Shown: in pieces, positions 28,967 to 37,483 of the stretch
Position numbering within the stretch: the stretch's first letter is position 1
Layout: every line of letters starts with the position of its first letter
NCBI RefSeq assembly: GCF_021390595.1
Contig: NZ_JAJEJR010000001.1
Location: 1,550,001-1,614,000 of the forward strand
Direction: 5' to 3'
Length of the DNA: 64,000 nucleotides
Source of the DNA: Paraburkholderia sp. HP33-1
Lineage (GTDB): Bacteria > Pseudomonadota > Gammaproteobacteria > Burkholderiales > Burkholderiaceae
Notes under the pieces: model-generated
Seen by the model: only the letters and a program-made list of their open reading frames with translations
What the model was told of the DNA's origin: nothing
The model's database searches: none
Translations under genes and position numbers: made by a program

Positions 28967-29098
28967 ATGAAACAATTTATCCTGTCTTTGGAAATAGGCA
29001 AAAATCACGACCGCATCATGAAGGGCGTGTTGATCTTCAATATTCTGATTTCTGTTGGCATGCTCGCCATGCTCCTGCCCGGCATTTTCAACAGATAA
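28967..29098 (+). CDS. 43-residue single-pass membrane miniprotein
   Basis: This short gene encodes M-K-Q-F-I-L-S-L-E-I-G-K-N, then a charged stretch (H-D-R-I-M-K-G) and a hydrophobic segment of about 20 residues ending in P-G-I-F-N-R. Support comes from a very good ribosome site (GGAGGAG at 28957-28963) and a TATACT -10-like box at 28938-28943. It begins 53 bases after the preceding membrane gene. Function unknown; it could be a small regulator or partner of its neighbour. Confidence 0.6.
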   Translation: MKQFILSLEIGKNHDRIMKGVLIFNILISVGMLAMLLPGIFNR

Positions 29099-29173
29099 CG
29101 TCGCAATTCGCGCGGTTCGCTATCGCGGCGGTCGTGGTACCGGCGCGATAACGAATCCCTCAAGTCCCCAGCC

Positions 29174-30013
29174 TCAAAACAACCGCAGCAAGCCGTCCAG
29201 TCCAACGAAATTGAACGACACGCTGGCTGCTTCGCGCACTACCGGTTTCGCGCGGAATGCGACCGAGAGTCCTGCTGCGGCCATCATCTTCAGGTCGTTC
29301 GAGCCGTCGCCCATCGCAATCGCGCGCGACGGCTCGATGCCGAGCGTCGCGCAGGTCTCGCGCAGCGTCCGCGCTTTCACGTCCGCATTGACGATCTCCC
29401 CGATTACATTGCCGGTCAGCTTGCCGTCGACAATTTCAAGCGTGTTCGCACGCGTGAAATCGAGGCCGAGGCGCGCCTTCAGCTTCTCGGTGAAGAACGT
29501 AAAACCTCCCGAGACGAGCAGCGTTTTCAGGCCCGCCTGTTTCGCTCCGGCGAGCATCCGTTCGGCGCCCGGCGACAACTGCAGCCGCTCCTCGTACACG
29601 CGCTCGAGCGCTCTGGCGTCGAGTCCCTTTAGCAGCGCGACGCGACGCGTCAGGCTTTCGTTGAAGTCCTTGATCTCGCCGCGCATTGCAGCCTCGGTGA
29701 TCGCCGCGACTTCGGCTTTCAGCCCGCAGAAATCAGCGATTTCGTCGATGCACTCGATCGTGATCAGCGTCGAATCCATGTCCATCGCGACGAGGCCAAA
29801 GTCGCGCAACTGCCGGCGGGCTTCGATGAACGCGTAATCGAGTTGATGCGTGTAGCAATACGCTTCGACGTCGGCGCGTTGCGCGACGTTCGCGTCGGCG
29901 ATGCGAATGGCGTTCGCGTCGATGGCGGCGGCGTGCGAGCCGCGCGAGAGCGCGACGATCGTTTTGTGGTGGTCGGCGGAAAGGGGGGCGACGCTTTGAA
30001 TGACGAGGTTCAT
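29174..30013 (-). CDS. serB: Phosphoserine phosphatase SerB
   Basis: SerB makes L-serine from phosphoserine. The 279-residue HAD-family protein has the nucleophile motif D-M-D-S-T-L, the SerB cap region (IECIDEIADFCGL), motif II in LLVSGGFTFF and motif IV in AMGDGSNDLKM. An N-terminal region of about 75 residues resembles the ACT-like part of proteobacterial SerB. The start is the ATG at 30013-30011 (M-N-L-V-I-Q-S-V); the frame extends to 30112 without homology. Confidence 0.96.
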   Translation of the reverse strand: MNLVIQSVAPLSADHHKTIVALSRGSHAAAIDANAIRIADANVAQRADVEAYCYTHQLDYAFIEARRQLRDFGLVAMDMDSTLITIECIDEIADFCGLKAEVAAITEAAMRGEIKDFNESLTRRVALLKGLDARALERVYEERLQLSPGAERMLAGAKQAGLKTLLVSGGFTFFTEKLKARLGLDFTRANTLEIVDGKLTGNVIGEIVNADVKARTLRETCATLGIEPSRAIAMGDGSNDLKMMAAAGLSVAFRAKPVVREAASVSFNFVGLDGLLRLF

Positions 30014-30375
30014 GGACGACCAGTGACGCGGGAAAAGAGAGGCGCGTGACGCGCGGAAAATCCCGCTATTGTATCGGTTCTGTGCGCCGCGCCGTCGTAG
30101 GCGGCGGTACACAACAAGACCCCCTTCACCAGTGCGCGGGCCTGTCGCTGGCGCGGCTCGAGCCGCGGATTGCGATCGGCCGCTTCGGGCAGCGCTTCCC
30201 CGCGTATCGCCTCGATGGCGAGCCGACGCGCGGCGGGCGCGTGCGGTTTCGCGGGTTTGCGGCGGTGCCGGTCCTGCTCGAGCCTTGACGCGGCCTCGAA
30301 TAATAATGCCCCTAAACCCGTGGCACGCTTGCTGCTGCGCCTGATGTCAGGGAACCCGCCCGACAAGGAGCCGAC
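30014..30375. other. Divergent intergenic region serB / LigD-type polymerase
   Basis: This 362-base region should contain promoters for both genes. Reading frames of 80-90 codons on the plus strand have no recognisable content. I looked for remnants of a LigD ligase or phosphoesterase domain and saw none. TTGACG at 30285-30290 has no well-spaced -10 partner. Confidence 0.45.
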
Positions 30376-31335
30376 GTGCAACGGCAAACCGAACCCGCTT
30401 CCGACGATGCGCCGCGAAAAAGCGCGCCAAGCAAGCGCGCGCAGAGCGAAATCGCCGGAGTGCGCATCTCGCATCCCGATCGCGTGATCGACAAAAGCAG
30501 CGGCGCGAGCAAGCTCGACCTCGTGCGGTACTACGAATCCATTGCCGGATGGATGCTGCCGCATCTGCGCGAGCGGCCCGTTGCTCTGGTGCGCGCGCCC
30601 GAGGGTATCGGCGGCGAGCTGTTCTTCCAGAAGCACAGCCAGAAGCGGGCGATCGCGCACGTCGCGCAGCATGAGGGACTCGATCCGGGCCATCCGCCGC
30701 TGATCACGATCGACACGCTCGCCGCGCTGGTCGGCGCCGCGCAGATGGGCACCGTCGAATTTCATACGTGGAATGCGATTGCGTCGAACATCGAAAAGCC
30801 CGACCGCGTCGTGTTCGATCTCGACCCGGACCCGTCGCTCGGCTGGGAGCGCATGATCGAGGCCGCGCAATTGACGCGCTCGCTGCTCGACGAACTGGGC
30901 CTCAAGTCGTTCTGCAAGACGAGCGGCGGCAAGGGCTTGCACGTGATCGTGCCGCTCGCGAAGCAGGCCGGTTGGGACGAAGTGAAGGAATTCTCGCAGG
31001 CGGTCGCGCAGCATATGGCGGCGACGCTGCCACAGTACTTCAGCGCGAAGATGGGCGCGCAGAATCGCAAGAAGAAGATTTTCATCGACTATCTGCGCAA
31101 CGCTCGCGGTGCGAGTACGGTGGCGGCATTCTCGGCGCGCGCGCGGCCAGGGCTCGGCGTGTCGGTGCCGCTAGCGTGGAATGAGCTCGAGAGGACGACG
31201 AGCGGCGATCAATGGAACATCCGCAACGTGCGCGAGCGCGTGGACGGCCTCGAAAGCGACCCGTGGGCGGACTATGCAAAGACGCGTCAGCGCATCACTG
31301 CGGCAATGAAAAAACGTCTGGGTGAGACGCCGTAA
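30376..31335 (+). CDS. Stand-alone LigD-type polymerase domain (archaeo-eukaryotic primase family)
   Basis: LigD polymerase domains add nucleotides, often ribonucleotides, at double-strand breaks during Ku-dependent end joining. The 319-residue product covers just that domain: ISHPDRVID and KLDLVRYYESIA at the start, the metal site FDLDPD, the active segment TSGGKGLHVIVPL and IDYLRNARGASTVA near the end. The ligase and phosphoesterase domains of full LigD are absent, and no ku gene is in the window. The GTG start at 30376 has AAGGAG six bases upstream, so this looks like an intact gene rather than a fragment. Role in repair is inferred from the family. Confidence 0.88.
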   Translation: MQRQTEPASDDAPRKSAPSKRAQSEIAGVRISHPDRVIDKSSGASKLDLVRYYESIAGWMLPHLRERPVALVRAPEGIGGELFFQKHSQKRAIAHVAQHEGLDPGHPPLITIDTLAALVGAAQMGTVEFHTWNAIASNIEKPDRVVFDLDPDPSLGWERMIEAAQLTRSLLDELGLKSFCKTSGGKGLHVIVPLAKQAGWDEVKEFSQAVAQHMAATLPQYFSAKMGAQNRKKKIFIDYLRNARGASTVAAFSARARPGLGVSVPLAWNELERTTSGDQWNIRNVRERVDGLESDPWADYAKTRQRITAAMKKRLGETP

Positions 31336-31729
31336 TCGATCGTCCGGATGGCTGAATTCAGTCGCGAATTCACCGTGCATACTTGGCGCGCGTACGCGAT
31401 TGCTACGCGCCCGCCCGCTCAATCCGGCTCCCGGTCCCAATACGGCGGATCGCCGAACTGCACGCGCTCGGTAAGCTGGTGCTGACAGGGTTTTGAGATG
31501 AAATCGACGCGCAGAAAGCGCGTGCCCGCAAGCGGGTTAACACCGGAGCCGACAGGACACGCGCGGCATCGCGCTTGGCGTTAGACTGACGACGCAGCAT
31601 GCCAAAACGGTTGCGTGTCTTGCGGCGAGGCAAGCCGGTATGAGCCGGGCTCACCTGGGCCGTGCGCGAACAGTGCACAGGCAGTCGCACCGACGCGAGC
31701 GCGCAGCGGCACAACAACGAGGTGACAGT
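31336..31729. other. Gene-poor region with a possible gene remnant
   Basis: No intact gene is recognised in these 394 bases. A start-less 53-codon frame on the minus strand is listed separately. The rest holds short direct and inverted GC-rich words without a clear terminator. Confidence 0.4.
31419..31580 (-). pseudogene. Possible C-terminal gene remnant, 53 codons without a start
   Basis: Between in-frame stops at 31583-31581 and 31421-31419 the minus strand reads 53 codons with a protein-like composition: GSGVNPLAGTRFLRVDFISK, then PCQHQLTERVQFGDPPYWDR and E-P-D before TGA. There is no ATG, GTG or TTG near its beginning. It resembles the end of a longer protein cut off by a stop or deletion. 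I cannot name the family, and chance is not excluded. Confidence 0.35.
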
Positions 31730-32278
31730 ATGAGCTTGCGCTTCAAACTCTCCGCCGTGTCCGTTGTCGCTACTCTCGCCTGCGCGCTCGTGCCGGCTGC
31801 TCGCGCAGCCACGCCGATCACGGTGACCAACCAGGCCCCGCTGGACGGTCCGATTCGCTACACCGTTCGCGTCACGTCGAAACAGTTCGGCAATTCCCAG
31901 GAAACCCGCACGATCCGCTCGGGCGAATCGGACGACTTCACCTGGAAGACCGTGCCGCCCGGCGGTCCGGTGCCCGGCACGGATGAGTGCCCGGACTATT
32001 CGTCCCTGCCGGTCGACGCGAATGGCGCGATGATCCGTCAGACGCAGATCCGCTTCGCGCCGGTGGTGTCGAAAGACGGCACCGCGACCGTGCAGTTGAG
32101 CTTCCAGGCGCAGACGCCGCATGGCGTAAAAACCGTGACGAGCGGCGGCAAGACGCTCAAGTGTCCGAACGATGTGCGCATGAGCCAGATCGTGCGTTTC
32201 ACGATGCCGGTCAATGGCACGACGAAAACGCTGACGCTGAGCGACGGCACCGAGGTGGCGGTCACCGCGAAGCGTTGA
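31730..32278 (+). CDS. Secreted hypothetical protein (DUF6013-like)
   Basis: This 182-residue protein has a clear Sec signal (M-S-L-R-F-K-L then a hydrophobic core ending A-R-A-A) and a mature beta-rich part. Two cysteines (in DECPDYSS and LKCPND) may form a disulfide in the periplasm. It resembles the small Burkholderia family DUF6013, from memory and without a search. The ATG at 31730 has GAGGTGA upstream. No functional clue comes from its neighbours. Confidence 0.75.
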   Translation: MSLRFKLSAVSVVATLACALVPAARAATPITVTNQAPLDGPIRYTVRVTSKQFGNSQETRTIRSGESDDFTWKTVPPGGPVPGTDECPDYSSLPVDANGAMIRQTQIRFAPVVSKDGTATVQLSFQAQTPHGVKTVTSGGKTLKCPNDVRMSQIVRFTMPVNGTTKTLTLSDGTEVAVTAKR

Positions 32279-32339
32279 AGAAGAGCGGGCAGGGGGATGG
32301 CCGCGTCCTCGACCCGTAGCATGCGCTAGCGCGTCATCC

Positions 32340-33146
32340 TCATCCTTTACGCGCCGCGCGCTCGACCAGTCGCGCCGGCAAGAACTGGTGCCCGGCCGAA
32401 AAGAGCCGCCGGTACGTGAGCAGCACCGCGCCCACGGTCCCCAGCGCCGACGCCGCCGCGATCAGAAACATGATGACGATCTGATAGCGCACCGCCTGCA
32501 ATGGCGACTGTCCGGCCAGCACCTGACCGGTCATCATGCCGGGCAGACTCACGACGCCGACCACCGCCATCTGGTTCAACGTCGGCATCATGCCCGCACG
32601 CACCGCCTGGCGGGCCGGCGCCTGCGCGGCCTCCCAGCGCGTCGCACCGAGAGCGAGCGCCATGTCGACGCGGTCGCGCCGCGCGGTCAGCTCCTCGATC
32701 ATCCTCTCGATGCCAAGCGACACACCGGTCAGCGTGTTGCCGAGGATCATGCCGAGAATCGGGATCGCATATTGCGGCGCGTACCACGGATGAATGCGGA
32801 TCACGACGAACAGTCCCACCGCTGCAACGAGCCATGAGCTGACCCAGATCGACAGCACGCTGTCGGCGCGTTGCCCGGCATAGGTGCGGCTGCCGCGCTG
32901 CGCGCCGGCGAAACCGGCGATCAGCGTCATCACGATCATCAGCGGCAGCACGATGTACCAGCGATCGAAACGGAACACCCAGCCGAGCACATAGCCGATC
33001 GCGAGTAGCTGGACGACGGTGCGCACCGCCGCCCATGCGAGCTTGCGCTCCAGATCGAGCTTCAGCGCGACCGACACTGCACCATTCACGACGATCAGCA
33101 GCGTCGCGATCGCGACGTCCCACAAGCTTAGATTCTGCAGGGTCAT
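32340..33146 (-). CDS. FetB-like (UPF0014) ABC exporter membrane protein
   Basis: The 268-residue protein has about seven hydrophobic segments and the UPF0014/FetB landmarks: RTVVQLLAIGYVLGWVF, PILGMILGNTLTGVSLGIER and LNQMAVVGVVSLPGMMTGQVLAG. In E. coli FetAB is linked to iron homeostasis and peroxide resistance. The start is the ATG at 33146-33144, which overlaps the stop of the upstream ATPase gene by four bases, so the two are translationally coupled. Iron export here is inference from the family. Confidence 0.88.
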   Translation of the reverse strand: MTLQNLSLWDVAIATLLIVVNGAVSVALKLDLERKLAWAAVRTVVQLLAIGYVLGWVFRFDRWYIVLPLMIVMTLIAGFAGAQRGSRTYAGQRADSVLSIWVSSWLVAAVGLFVVIRIHPWYAPQYAIPILGMILGNTLTGVSLGIERMIEELTARRDRVDMALALGATRWEAAQAPARQAVRAGMMPTLNQMAVVGVVSLPGMMTGQVLAGQSPLQAVRYQIVIMFLIAAASALGTVGAVLLTYRRLFSAGHQFLPARLVERAARKG

Positions 33147-33934
33147 GGGCGGGGCTCCCGAGGCAGGTCGGCAGGAGCGCGGTGTTGTGCGTCGCCGTGC
33201 ACGGGAAGGTCTTCGCCGAGGACGCCGGCGCGCATCGTCAGATGCCGTTCGCTCATGCGGACCGCCTGCTCCAGATCGTGCGACACCCACATCGACGCGT
33301 GACGTCCCGGCGCGGCATCGAACCACGCCTGCACGAGCGCTTCGATCGCGCGCGACGACGCCGGGTCGAGCGACGCGGTCGGTTCGTCGAGCAACAGCAC
33401 TTCGGGCGCGAGTTGCAGCACACGGATCAGCGCGGCGATCTGCGCTTCGCCGCCTGACAGCTCGCTTGCGCGCTTGTCGAGAAAATCCTCGCTGCGGCCG
33501 GCTCGTACGGCAAGCGCGGCCGCCCGAGCGCGATCGAAGCGCACGTCGCGATACGCGCGCAACTCGAACGGATAGCGCAGGTTGTCTTCGACGCTGCCGT
33601 CGATCAGCGCGGGCCGCTGCCGGATATACGCCACGTTGCGCCGGTAGCGCGGAATCGCCGCGCGCTCGACTGGCGCGCCATGCCACAGAATACGCCCCGC
33701 ATCGATCGGATCGAGCAGCGCGAGCGCGCGCAGAAACACGCTTTTGCCGGAGCCGGACGCTCCGGTAATCGCAACGCGCTCGCCGGCGCGCAGTGCGAAG
33801 GTGGTCGGCTGCAACAGCGTCTGGCCGCGCTCGGCATCGCGTCTCACGATGCCGTCGGCGAGGACGAAGGGAACATCGGTCATGGTTGGATCGTCGTGGG
33901 GAGGGGGTAGCGGCGACGGTACTTTATCGGCCAT
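33143..33934 (-). CDS. FetA-like ABC transporter ATPase
   Basis: This ATPase partner of the FetB-like membrane protein has Walker A GASGSGKS, signature LSGGE, Walker B VLLLDEPTASLD and an H-loop in WVSHDLEQ. I give 263 residues from the ATG at 33934-33932; an ATG at 33883-33881 would remove a Pro-rich lead of 17 residues and match the family length better. Neither has a strong ribosome site. The gene is divergent from the AsmA gene. Confidence 0.85.
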   Translation of the reverse strand: MADKVPSPLPPPHDDPTMTDVPFVLADGIVRRDAERGQTLLQPTTFALRAGERVAITGASGSGKSVFLRALALLDPIDAGRILWHGAPVERAAIPRYRRNVAYIRQRPALIDGSVEDNLRYPFELRAYRDVRFDRARAAALAVRAGRSEDFLDKRASELSGGEAQIAALIRVLQLAPEVLLLDEPTASLDPASSRAIEALVQAWFDAAPGRHASMWVSHDLEQAVRMSERHLTMRAGVLGEDLPVHGDAQHRAPADLPREPRP

Positions 33935-34111
33935 GATTCTTCGATGCCGGAGCGACGGCGTCAATGCGGACGTTGGTCTGTCGGCGAAGTGTGCGCCATG
34001 ATAAAACGACAACGCACGATATCGCGCGATGGCGCGGCGATTCATTGCCGCGCGCCAGGCACGATAACTGCTGCACGATTCACAACGTAGAACAACGAAC
34101 GGAGTTTCTTA

Positions 34112-36421
34112 ATGGCAGGGTCGAGCAGCATCGGACGACGGATCGGAAAAATCTTTGCATGGCTGCTGGCGACGCTCGTCATCCTGGTTGCAGCGCTCGT
34201 CATCTTCATCCTGACCTTCGACTGGAACCGCGCGCGGCCTTACATCGACGACAAGGTCAGCCAGGCGATCGGCCGGCCGTTCGCGATCAACGGCGATCTG
34301 AAGGTCGGCTGGCGTCATCCGGCCGGCGAAACCGGCTGGCGCGGCTGGGTGCCCTGGCCACGCTTTTCGGCGGCCAACATCACGATCGGCAATCCCGACT
34401 GGACCAGACAGCCACAGTTCGCGACGCTCGACGAAATCGACTTCGAGGTCAAGGTGCTGCCGCTGCTCGCGCATGACATCGTGATTCCGGCGATCAACCT
34501 CGTGAATCCGTCGGTCGATCTCGAACGTCTGGCCGATGGACGCAATAACTGGACCTTCAACCTGCCGTCGTCGAGCGGACCGTCGGAATGGACGCTCGAT
34601 TTGCACGATATCGGCTTCGCGAAGGGCAATCTCGCGCTGTCGGATCAGCAGAAGAAGGTCGACCTTCAGATGGTCGTCGATACGCTCGGGCAGCCGATTC
34701 CGCTCGGCGATGCGCTCAAGCAGCAGGAAGCCGCCTCGCGCAGCGCGTCCGCCCAGGCGATCGGTCGCGCGGGCGCGAGCAAGCTCGCCGCGCAGGCCGA
34801 GGCGCAGGCTGCCTCGGAGGCGACGGCGACTTCCGAACCGACGGCTGCGGCGCAAGCGTCGGCACCATCGGGCGCGGCCGCGACTTCCGGCGCGCCCGCG
34901 ACGCCCCTCTATGCGATCGGATGGACCGTCAAAGGCACGTACAACCGCACGCCTGTGTCCGGCAGCGGTAAGCTCGGCGGTGTGCTCGCGCTGCAGGACG
35001 CGAACCGGCCGTTCCCGGTGCAGGCCGACGTGAAAGCCGGCGACCTGCATATCGCATTCGTCGGCACGATTACCGATCCGGCGCATCTCGCGGCGCTCGA
35101 TCTGCGTCTCTGGCTGCAGGGCAACAGCATGGCACGCCTGTATTCGCTGACCGGCATGACCTTGCCCGAGACTCCACCGTACGCGACCGACGGCCATCTG
35201 ACCGGTCGGTTCAGGTCGGGCGGCAACGTGTTCACGTATGAAAACTTTACAGGCCGGGTCGGCGGCAGCGATCTCAACGGGTCGTTGACCTATACCGGGC
35301 GCGTGCCGCGGCCACTGCTGCAAGGTGAAGTCGAATCGCACGTATTGCAGTTCTCGGATCTCGCGCCGGTGATCGGCGCCGATTCGAATGCGAGCAAGGC
35401 GCAACGCGGCGACGCGACCCGTCAGCCGAGTGATCGCGTGCTGCCGGTCGAAGAGTTCCGCACCGACCGCTGGAAGGCGATCGACGCCGATGTCAAGTTC
35501 ACCGGCCGGCGCATCATCAAGAACTCGAATCTGCCGATCACGGATCTGTACACGCACGTCGAGATGACCGACGGCGTGCTGTCGCTCGTGCCGCTGAAGT
35601 TCGGCGTCGCGGGCGGCTCGCTGGCGTCGGACATTCATCTCGATGGCGGCGCGGCGCCGCTGAAGGGGCGCTTTACGATGTCGGCGCGGCATCTGAAGTT
35701 GAAGCAACTCTTTCCGAACTTCAAGACGATGCAGAACGCGCTCGGTGAGATCAACGGAGATGCGTCGCTGTCCGCGACCGGCAATTCGCCCGCCGCGCTC
35801 GCGGCGACCTCGAACGGCGAGTTGAAGGCGCTCGTCACCGAGGGCACCGTGAGCCGTCTGCTGATGGAGGCGGCGGGGCTGAACGTCGCGAACGTCGTGT
35901 ATGAAAAGCTGTTCGGCAATCGCGACGTGAAGATCAATTGCGCAGCCGCCAATTTCATCGCCACCGATGGCGTGCTCGAATCGCGTGTGTTCGCGCTTGA
36001 TACCGACGACGCGGTGATCAACATCGACGGTCACGTGAATCTGCGTGACGAGACGCTGGACCTTGGCGTGCATCCGCATACGAAGGGCTTCCGGGTCCTT
36101 TCGCTGCGCTCCCCGCTGTACGTGAAGGGCACGTTCAGGGATCCGCACGTCGGCGTCAATGCGGCCGCGCTCGCGTTGCGGGGCGGCGCGGTGGTCGGCC
36201 TCGGGCTGATCAATCCGTTCGCGGCACTGATCCCGCTGCTCGCGCCGAGCAACAACAAGCCGCTGGCGTGTACGGAATTGCTCGCGCAGGTCCGGCAGAT
36301 GCCGAAGGCGCCGCCGCCGGGCGTCAAGCAGCCTAACGCACCGACCTCGCACGACGGCGCGCCGGATCGCAAGCCCGCTGCGCTTTCGCCGGCGAGCGCG
36401 GCGGAATACAAGGGGAGCTGA
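34112..36421 (+). CDS. AsmA-family envelope protein
   Basis: AsmA-like proteins span the periplasm and are thought to move lipids between membranes. The 769-residue product has one N-terminal membrane anchor (about residues 15-40), the N-terminal AsmA signature (DWNRARPYIDDKVSQAIGRPF), an Ala-rich linker of about 60 residues (near 205-265), and the C-terminal AsmA_2 region (GVAGGSLASDIHLDGG ... RLLMEAAGLNVANVVYEKLFG). GGAG lies about nine bases before the ATG. It is a single-gene unit. Confidence 0.92.
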   Translation: MAGSSSIGRRIGKIFAWLLATLVILVAALVIFILTFDWNRARPYIDDKVSQAIGRPFAINGDLKVGWRHPAGETGWRGWVPWPRFSAANITIGNPDWTRQPQFATLDEIDFEVKVLPLLAHDIVIPAINLVNPSVDLERLADGRNNWTFNLPSSSGPSEWTLDLHDIGFAKGNLALSDQQKKVDLQMVVDTLGQPIPLGDALKQQEAASRSASAQAIGRAGASKLAAQAEAQAASEATATSEPTAAAQASAPSGAAATSGAPATPLYAIGWTVKGTYNRTPVSGSGKLGGVLALQDANRPFPVQADVKAGDLHIAFVGTITDPAHLAALDLRLWLQGNSMARLYSLTGMTLPETPPYATDGHLTGRFRSGGNVFTYENFTGRVGGSDLNGSLTYTGRVPRPLLQGEVESHVLQFSDLAPVIGADSNASKAQRGDATRQPSDRVLPVEEFRTDRWKAIDADVKFTGRRIIKNSNLPITDLYTHVEMTDGVLSLVPLKFGVAGGSLASDIHLDGGAAPLKGRFTMSARHLKLKQLFPNFKTMQNALGEINGDASLSATGNSPAALAATSNGELKALVTEGTVSRLLMEAAGLNVANVVYEKLFGNRDVKINCAAANFIATDGVLESRVFALDTDDAVINIDGHVNLRDETLDLGVHPHTKGFRVLSLRSPLYVKGTFRDPHVGVNAAALALRGGAVVGLGLINPFAALIPLLAPSNNKPLACTELLAQVRQMPKAPPPGVKQPNAPTSHDGAPDRKPAALSPASAAEYKGS

Positions 36422-36606
36422 TGCCGTCGGGTTGGCCTGCGCACGGGTCGAGCTGGAGCCGAAGCGGCGGCCTGGGTGTGATCTTTCTGTGGCTGATCAG
36501 CGTGCCGCCCGCGCCCGGGCGCGTCGACGATGGGATTGCCGAATGGATGGCAGGTGACGACAGGACGACCTGTCAGTAGCCCTGAACTTCAGAGCGCCTG
36601 ATCAGC

Positions 36607-37053
36607 CTATCTGAGTGAGCGCGGTGTTGCATCGCCGGCCGCATCCTGGCGACGCACGCCGCGGCGGATACCGATCCGCGTCGCGCCGAACTCGGTCAGA
36701 ATTTTGCCGCGCGCGCGGCTCGCGAACACGAGGAAGCCGAAGCCGTCCGCCTCGTACCAGTAGCCGCCGTTCTCGAGACCGTCGAGCGGCTGCTCCAGCG
36801 CGTTGGTAATGGATTCGATACAGCGCCGCCGCAATTCGGCAGGCGCGGGATAGGGGGGCTGTGCGCCGCGCACACTGCATAGCAGTACGTCGAGTCCGGG
36901 CAGCACGTGCGCATAGAGCACGGGTTCATCCTGGGCACGGGCGCGGGCGATCTTGGTGTCGAGCTGACTGAACGGCTTGAAATGCCGCAGAACCGCGAGG
37001 AACGACTCGTCGCCGTCCACCTTCGCGCGTCTACGCTTTTTCGGGAAGGACAT
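36607..37053 (-). CDS. Conserved hypothetical protein, 148 residues
   Basis: No family is recognised. The start at 37053-37051 gives a basic N-terminus (M-S-F-P-K-K-R-R-R-A-K), then a compact mixed domain (VLYAHVLPGLDVLLCSVR ... GYWYEADGFGFLVFASRARG) and a basic tail. No signal peptide or membrane segment is seen, so it is probably cytoplasmic. An upstream in-frame ATG at 37128 is less likely. The gene stands alone between the AsmA and histidine kinase genes. Confidence 0.6.
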   Translation of the reverse strand: MSFPKKRRRAKVDGDESFLAVLRHFKPFSQLDTKIARARAQDEPVLYAHVLPGLDVLLCSVRGAQPPYPAPAELRRRCIESITNALEQPLDGLENGGYWYEADGFGFLVFASRARGKILTEFGATRIGIRRGVRRQDAAGDATPRSLR

Positions 37054-37483
37054 AAAAATTCGCCTGAAAAGGAATTGCAAGAATCGCTGCGTCCTCATGC
37101 GACCACTCCCGGCTTTCGCGCGCCGCACGTCGATCTTTTATAGCATACGACAAGGCCGGATTCACGATGATTCGACGCTACCGCATCGCCCCACCGCCTC
37201 CCGCACGAATCATGCCGAACCGCCTCGCCGCGCGCATTCGCATCCCAGCACACCTTGTCTCCATCATAGACGCAGGCGGCGCCGAAAAAACATCCCATCC
37301 TAATAAAAAAGTCAATTTTGTGTGCGCGGGCGCTTGCTGGCGCGCCGTTGAAATATCTCAAATTCACGTCGATAATGGCCGCTCTGGCCGCGCCGCGCCT
37401 GCCTCACGGGGCGCGACGGGTGTGCGCGAGCCCCGCCGTTCGAGTGACAGCCTGAATCACAGCCTGAGCGCGCTGACGGGACC
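37054..37483. other. Intergenic region before the sensor-kinase cluster
   Basis: These 430 bases contain an A/T-rich patch (about 37285-37325) that may hold the kinase promoter. A 90-codon minus-strand frame (37095-37367) has odd composition and no ribosome site, and I do not call it a gene. No RNA gene or strong hairpin is seen. Confidence 0.4.

Noticed and set aside
29055..29837. 260-codon plus-strand frame opposite serB
   Set aside because: It is a Ser/Arg/Thr-rich shadow of the HAD phosphatase gene on the minus strand.
30046..30288. 80-codon plus-strand frame between serB and the LigD-type gene
   Set aside because: It has no ribosome site and no recognisable sequence; I also looked for a LigD ligase remnant here and found none.
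34109..36352. 747-codon minus-strand open frame opposite the AsmA gene
   Set aside because: It is Arg-rich shadow sequence without motifs; the plus strand encodes a clear AsmA protein.
37095..37367. 90-codon minus-strand frame in the gap before the sensor kinase
   Set aside because: It has no ribosome site, a Cys-rich random-looking composition and no family match; kept as intergenic.
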